Assembly (NCBI RefSeq): GCF_003001675.1
Contig: NZ_PVYW01000015.1
Span: 124,001 to 188,000, forward strand
Source of the DNA: Cohnella sp. SGD-V74
GTDB lineage: Bacteria; Bacillota; Bacilli; Paenibacillales; Paenibacillaceae
Direction of reading: 5' to 3'
DNA: 64,000 nt
Of the stretch, positions 59,778 through 64,000 are shown in pieces. The position numbers and the translations under genes were made by a program. The stretch's first letter is position 1, and every line of letters starts with the position of its first letter. The notes beneath the pieces were generated by a model. It searched no databases. It had not been told where the DNA came from and was given only the letters and a program-made list of their open reading frames with translations.

Positions 59778-61847
59778 TTACCCCGCATCCTCCAAAATCC
59801 GCTTGCCCCAGCGTTTCCATAGACGCTCCAGCACCTGCCAAGCGGCGATCGCGACCAGGCCGATCACCAAGCCAAGGCCCAGGCCGAGGATCACGCGAAT
59901 GAGCGACAACAGCAGCGGCGTATGAATGTGCGCAAACGTGTCCACCATCGATAGCTGCGCAATCGTGCCGGCTACCAGCAGCACCGTCGCCCAGCGGTAA
60001 CGCAGCGCCAGGAAAATGCCCACGATGAACAGCGGATGTCCAAGCAAAAACTCCTTCGTACGCGGACGTACGCCGAACGTATTTTCCATCAGCGAACGGA
60101 ATTGCAGCTCAATGCCCGTCACCTGTCCGCTATTGCCCGTTCTGGACAAATAATAGTATCCGACCGCAGCCAGCACGCCGACCCCTGCCATCCAGAGCAC
60201 CGTCAGCGGCATAGCCAGTATTTTCTTCGCGTTGCCGACGACCGTATTGCCCGAGCCGTACAGGAACACGTACAGCGCCACCAGAGCGATCGGCAGCAGA
60301 TGCAGGACGCTTACTCCCCGGAACTGCTGAAGCACCAGGCTATAGGAAATATGGTTGAGCATCGCCACCACGAGAGGCACCGCGGCCAGCGACAGTATCG
60401 TTGTCCGCACGAACAGCAGCAGTGCTCCGCCCAGCCTGTGCAGCGGCGACATCGTCTGCTCACCCGCACCGTCGCGCAGCACCCGGATACGCTTGACGAG
60501 CAGCACGACGGCAGCCGTCGGAGCCGCGATTGCCGCGAGCAGCGCCAGAGCTTGTACCATCAGCGTGGAGCTCAGCACATACAGCCCTGCGCCGCCCACA
60601 GCTCCAGCGATCAGAGACGGCAGCATCAGCGACGGCAGGAACAAGCCGATCGTCAGCGCTACCAGTACGATTGCTCCCAGCATCGCAATTCCGCGGAGCA
60701 CCTTCTCCGCAGGAGCGTGCTCGACCTGGAACGCCTTCGGAGCTCCGACTTCGAAGCCGAAGTCGTGCAGCTGCTTCACGACGCCGACGCTAACCGTATC
60801 TCCGTCGTCGTCTTTCTCTCCTTGCAGCACGTCCACGATATTTTTCAGCGGATGCGTCACTTGCCCCTTCGTCGCGTCGCGAACCGAGACCGCATTCAAG
60901 TAAAGCAGGCGAATGTTGCGGTCCTTCACGGCCAGCACCAACCGGTCTTCCAGCACCGGCTTCTTGATGACCGTCATCTCCGCCTCGCCTACGGAATGCG
61001 CGCGGATCGCATTGTAGCCCAGTTGATTGGCCAGCTTGGACATCCCCTTCTGAGGGATGCGCAAGTTCTCGAAAATCGCCACTCCGATGCCGTGCTTCTT
61101 CAGCTCGCCGGCAAAACGGGTGATGCCCTTTTTCTTCTTGTCGTCGTCTCCGAAGCCCGTAACCGCCTCGCCGTCGAACAGCACGCGATCGATTCCCAGC
61201 TCCTGATAAGACTTCAGCCATTTCGCAACTTCCGTCTGATCAAACGGGTCGAACCGATCGGACAGCCTCGGGAAAACGAGGAAGCCAGCATCGGTAAGCG
61301 ACTTGATCGCGATCGGATTCGGCTGCATCGGACGAAGCAGCGCATCGTCGTAGCCCATGCTCAGACGCAAGCCCGTATGGCCCTTGATCGACCAATTCGT
61401 CACTTCCGCGCCATGATGACGGAACGCCCACTCGATGATCGGACGAAGCGTCGCTTCGTTTTCCGGATGATTGAACACGACATATGTACCGTTATCCTCC
61501 GGAGGAGAGACGCGGTCTTCCAGAAGCGCGGCTTGCGTGGCGTTGTACACGTTCACTTCGCCCGCCCAGCTCAGCTCCTCCAGCGTGCTCTCGAATACGA
61601 CCATCCCGTTGACTCCTGCGTCCTTCAGCAGCCCGATCTGCTCCTGTACGAAACGCCGGGGATCGACCTGCGAATTCGACACCTGCAGCAAGTCCCGGTA
61701 ATCCATTACGATCGCGACTTTGTCCGCCGACGTCTCCGTCTGCTCCCTAGCGTAGACGACCGGTAAAGACGCCACGACGCCAACTAGCACGACCCACCAT
61801 AGCCATTTCGCCATTTTTGCGTTCCATGTATTCAGCCACTGAGGCAC
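59778..61847 (-). CDS. DUF5693 family multi-spanning membrane protein
   Basis: A 689-residue protein with one N-terminal membrane helix (KWLWWVVLVGVVASLPVVY), an extracytoplasmic domain of about 350 residues (VAIVMDYRDLLQVSN..., AGVNGMVVFESTLEELSWAGEV, HTGLRLSMGYDDALLR) and eight or so C-terminal membrane segments. The family often sits beside csaB in Paenibacillaceae and related bacteria, suggesting a role in secondary wall polymer export or modification. The molecular function is unknown. The GTG at 61845-61847 has AAGGAG 8 nt upstream and is preferred. Confidence 0.87.
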   Translation of the reverse strand: MPQWLNTWNAKMAKWLWWVVLVGVVASLPVVYAREQTETSADKVAIVMDYRDLLQVSNSQVDPRRFVQEQIGLLKDAGVNGMVVFESTLEELSWAGEVNVYNATQAALLEDRVSPPEDNGTYVVFNHPENEATLRPIIEWAFRHHGAEVTNWSIKGHTGLRLSMGYDDALLRPMQPNPIAIKSLTDAGFLVFPRLSDRFDPFDQTEVAKWLKSYQELGIDRVLFDGEAVTGFGDDDKKKKGITRFAGELKKHGIGVAIFENLRIPQKGMSKLANQLGYNAIRAHSVGEAEMTVIKKPVLEDRLVLAVKDRNIRLLYLNAVSVRDATKGQVTHPLKNIVDVLQGEKDDDGDTVSVGVVKQLHDFGFEVGAPKAFQVEHAPAEKVLRGIAMLGAIVLVALTIGLFLPSLMLPSLIAGAVGGAGLYVLSSTLMVQALALLAAIAAPTAAVVLLVKRIRVLRDGAGEQTMSPLHRLGGALLLFVRTTILSLAAVPLVVAMLNHISYSLVLQQFRGVSVLHLLPIALVALYVFLYGSGNTVVGNAKKILAMPLTVLWMAGVGVLAAVGYYYLSRTGNSGQVTGIELQFRSLMENTFGVRPRTKEFLLGHPLFIVGIFLALRYRWATVLLVAGTIAQLSMVDTFAHIHTPLLLSLIRVILGLGLGLVIGLVAIAAWQVLERLWKRWGKRILEDAG

Positions 61848-61941
61848 AACAGTCACTCCTTCATTTCTAACTTCCCTCTGACAAGCCTTACCGGCCCCTC
61901 AGACCGCTATCCCGCACAAACCGTGCGTTTCGCCGTTCCGC

Positions 61942-63642
61942 CTAAGCCAGCGAATCGACGCGAGCCATTACTGCCGCCGTCAGCTTCTCCAGCGAAGCCG
62001 AAGCCTCGTCCAGCCCTTGACCGCGCACCGCAAAATAAATCTTGATCTTCGGTTCCGTTCCCGAAGGACGCAAGCAGAACCACGAGTCGTCCTCCAGCAG
62101 GAACTTCAGCACGTTCTCGGCCGGCAAGCCGTCCAGACCCTGCGAGTAGTCCAGCACCTTCGACACGCGAACGCCCGCGATCTCTTCCGGCGGAGCTTCG
62201 CGCCAATCGTTCATGATCGCGCCGATCTTCGCTACGCCGTCCTTGCCCTTGAGCGTCCGGGATTCAAGCTTCTCCAGATACGTGCCATACTGCGCATACA
62301 GCTCCAGCAGCACGTCGTACAGCGTCTTGCCTTGGGACTTGTAATACGCGGCCGCTTCGCTAATCAGCAAGGAGGCGACTACCGCATCCTTATCCCGCGC
62401 GTAAGTTCCCGTCAAGTATCCATAGCTTTCCTCGTAGCCGAAAAGAAACTCATGAGAGCCGTCCTTCTCGAACTGCGTCATCAGCTCTCCGATATATTTG
62501 AAGCCCGTCAGCGTGCTGAACACCTTGCAACCGTATGAGGCGGCGATGTCCGCTCCCATCTGGCTCGTTACGATCGTCTTGATGACCGCTCCGTTGCCAG
62601 GCAGCTTGCCCTTGGCTTTCAGATTCGACAACAAATAATGAACCATCAGCGCGCCCGATTGGTTGCCCGTCAACACGACGAACTCGCCTTTGTCGTTCTT
62701 CACGACCGCGCCCATCCGGTCGCAATCCGGGTCCGTGCCGATAATGAGATCGGCTCCGACTTCGCCCGCCAGCTTGATCGCCAGCGTAAAAGCTTCCTGC
62801 TCCTCCGGATTCGGAGACTTGACCGTCGGGAACATCCCGTCCGGCTGCTCCTGCTCGCTCACGACGCTCACCTTCGTAAACCCGGCTTGCGCCAGCACGC
62901 GTTGAATCGGCACATTACCCGCACCGTGCAGCGGCGTGAACACGATGCCCAGCTCCGCTCCGGCGCCGCCTTGAATCAGCTCCGGCTGCACGACCTGAGC
63001 CGCCACCGCGTCAACGAAACGCTGATCGGCCTCTTCACCCAGCCACACGAGCAATCCTTGCGCCTCCGCCTCTTCGCGGGACAGCCTCTTCACCTGATCG
63101 AAGGAAGCGATCGAACGAATTTCCGAGATCACCTGCTCCGCCTGATCGGGAACGAGCTGTCCACCGTCCGCGCCGTATACTTTGTATCCGTTATATTCCG
63201 GCGGGTTATGGCTGGCCGTCACGACTACGCCGCCCGTCGCTCCCAGATCCCGAACCGCGAACGACAGCTGCGGAGTCGGTCTCAAAGACGGGAACAGATA
63301 AGTACGAATACCATTGGCCGCCAAAACGCAAGCCGCCTCCAGCGAGAACACGTCGGAGTTGCCGCGGGAGTCGTGCGCGATAACCACGGAAGGGGACGAG
63401 GACTGGGTGCGGAGAAAGTTCGCAAAGCCTTGCGTCGCTTTGCCGATCACGTAACGGTTCATCCGGTTCGTTCCGGCTCCCATGACGCCGCGCAGGCCTC
63501 CTGTGCCGAACTCCAGCTCCCGGTAGAAGCGATCCTCGATTTCCCCGGCTTGTCCGGCGATTCCTCTAAGCTCCTCTTTCGTCGCTTCATCTATATTGGC
63601 GTCGTTTAACCATCCTTGGTACAGTTCATTTACAGCAGACAT
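61942..63642 (-). CDS. Phosphoglucomutase/phosphomannomutase family protein
   Basis: A 566-residue alpha-D-phosphohexomutase of the long PgcA type. FGTGGLRGVMGAGTNRMN (about 46-63), the phosphoserine loop VVVTASHNPPEYNGYK (about 138-153), metal-binding GTDPDCDRMG, sugar-binding GYEESYGYL and the phosphate-binding RPSGTEPKIKIYF are all present. It interconverts glucose-6-P and glucose-1-P, supplying UDP- and dTDP-glucose for glycan synthesis. Start ATG 63640-63642 with AAGGATGGGG. Its promoter lies among or beyond the repeats. Confidence 0.95.
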   Translation of the reverse strand: MSAVNELYQGWLNDANIDEATKEELRGIAGQAGEIEDRFYRELEFGTGGLRGVMGAGTNRMNRYVIGKATQGFANFLRTQSSSPSVVIAHDSRGNSDVFSLEAACVLAANGIRTYLFPSLRPTPQLSFAVRDLGATGGVVVTASHNPPEYNGYKVYGADGGQLVPDQAEQVISEIRSIASFDQVKRLSREEAEAQGLLVWLGEEADQRFVDAVAAQVVQPELIQGGAGAELGIVFTPLHGAGNVPIQRVLAQAGFTKVSVVSEQEQPDGMFPTVKSPNPEEQEAFTLAIKLAGEVGADLIIGTDPDCDRMGAVVKNDKGEFVVLTGNQSGALMVHYLLSNLKAKGKLPGNGAVIKTIVTSQMGADIAASYGCKVFSTLTGFKYIGELMTQFEKDGSHEFLFGYEESYGYLTGTYARDKDAVVASLLISEAAAYYKSQGKTLYDVLLELYAQYGTYLEKLESRTLKGKDGVAKIGAIMNDWREAPPEEIAGVRVSKVLDYSQGLDGLPAENVLKFLLEDDSWFCLRPSGTEPKIKIYFAVRGQGLDEASASLEKLTAAVMARVDSLA

Positions 63643-63673
63643 CAATCCCCATCCTTTCTCTTATAAAGGTAAT

Positions 63674-63692
63674 TCAAAAAGTCCGTTTTTGA
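63674..63692. repeat. Short inverted repeat upstream of the phosphohexomutase gene
   Basis: Perfect 7-bp arms TCAAAAA/TTTTTGA around GTCCG, about 32 nt before the ATG. Could be a leader hairpin; function unknown. Confidence 0.4.
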
Positions 63693-63703
63693 TCACGAAG
63701 CTG

Positions 63704-64000
63704 TTCGGGATGCAGCTGTTCTAACCCGATACTGCCGGCCTGCAGCCTGGCTATACCACAGTTTGCTACTGCAACCCGACTGAGCCGGCTTACAACCCAC
63801 ACGTACCGCAGTTTGCTGCCGCAACCCGACTGAACCAGCTTAGAGCACACGATGTACCACCATTTGCTGCTGCAACCCGACTGAGCCAGCTTACAACCCA
63901 CACGCACCACCATTTGCTGCTGCAACCCGACTGAGCCAGCTTACAGCACCGATGCACCACCATTTGCTGCTGCAACCCGACTGAGCCGGCTTACAACCCC
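63704..64000. repeat. Tandem array of about 50-bp repeats, continuing past the window edge
   Basis: Units at 63754-63803, 63804-63854, 63855-63904, 63905-63954 and 63955-64000 (cut) share a core TTTGCTGCTGCAACCCGACTG and end in GCTTACA(A/G)C-type sequence; a degenerate unit precedes at 63704-63753. Units differ by a few bases and are 50 or 51 bp, so a repeated protein is unlikely: frames shift between units and no start with a ribosome-binding site is seen. Non-coding satellite-like DNA upstream of the phosphohexomutase gene. Confidence 0.85.

Noticed and set aside
60036..61766. 576-codon plus-strand frame opposite the DUF5693 gene
   Set aside because: Antisense shadow with Arg/His/Gln-rich low-complexity translation and no ribosome-binding site.
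63674..63975. Short minus-strand frames with repeated Cys/Trp motifs over the 50-bp repeats
   Set aside because: Repeat units of 50 or 51 bp shift the frame, starts lack ribosome-binding sites, and the peptides look like translated satellite DNA.
63754..64000. Repeats considered as a CRISPR array
   Set aside because: Units are contiguous and nearly identical throughout, with no unique spacers between repeats, and no cas genes are present.

Overview
The window comes from the chromosome of a motile, spore-forming, S-layer-bearing member of the Firmicutes, most likely the Paenibacillaceae (Paenibacillus/Cohnella type). The evidence is a Bacillus-like comF-flgM-flgKL-fliW block, degS-degU, an alpha/beta-type small acid-soluble spore protein, several SLH-domain surface proteins, and csaB beside tagO/tagA. 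No rRNA, tRNA, CRISPR array or intact insertion sequence was seen.

Layout. 1-4.8 kb: late flagellar operon on the minus strand (yvyF-type regulator, flgM, flgN, flgK, flgL, DUF6470, fliW, the last cut by the window edge). 4.8-9.1 kb: an acyltransferase-3 gene between that block and comFC-comFA. 9.2-12.8 kb: a 5'-truncated Rpn-type nuclease gene, an unknown membrane protein and degU/degS. 12.9-20.2 kb: a secreted phosphodiester glycosidase, a YjbR-type protein and a large SLH protein. 20.3-22 kb: metK and the SASP gene. 22-24.5 kb: rfbC-rfbB-rfbD (dTDP-rhamnose; rfbA is not here). 25-46 kb: a visibly more AT-rich surface-polysaccharide island. 46-56 kb: a secreted unknown protein, the putative major S-layer protein with N-terminal SLH domains, and another SLH protein. 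56-63.6 kb: tagO, tagA, csaB, a small unknown gene, a DUF5693 membrane protein and a phosphohexomutase. The right edge lies in a tandem array of about 50-bp repeats.

How it may work together. The 22-51 kb region has the parts of a bacterial S-layer glycosylation (slg) locus: dTDP-rhamnose genes, a polyprenyl-phosphate sugar transferase, Wzm/Wzt-type ABC export, glycosyltransferases, an O-antigen-ligase-family protein and the S-layer gene. Two additions stand out. One is a WbpA/B/E/I-like set, with a WbpD-like acetyltransferase nearby, suggesting a diacetamido-mannuronic acid. The other is a plus-strand operon ending in APS kinase and a PAPS-type sulfotransferase after an AsnB-type amidotransferase, suggesting a sulfated and possibly amidated glycan. 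TagO, TagA and CsaB would build and pyruvylate the secondary cell-wall polymer that SLH domains bind.

Regulatory signals read directly from the sequence include a sigma-D-like flgM promoter buried in a terminator stem, a perfect 10-bp palindrome placed identically downstream of the -10 elements of degS and of the neighbouring glycosidase gene, tandem in-frame start sites on the S-layer gene, and a short metK leader with no room for an S-box.
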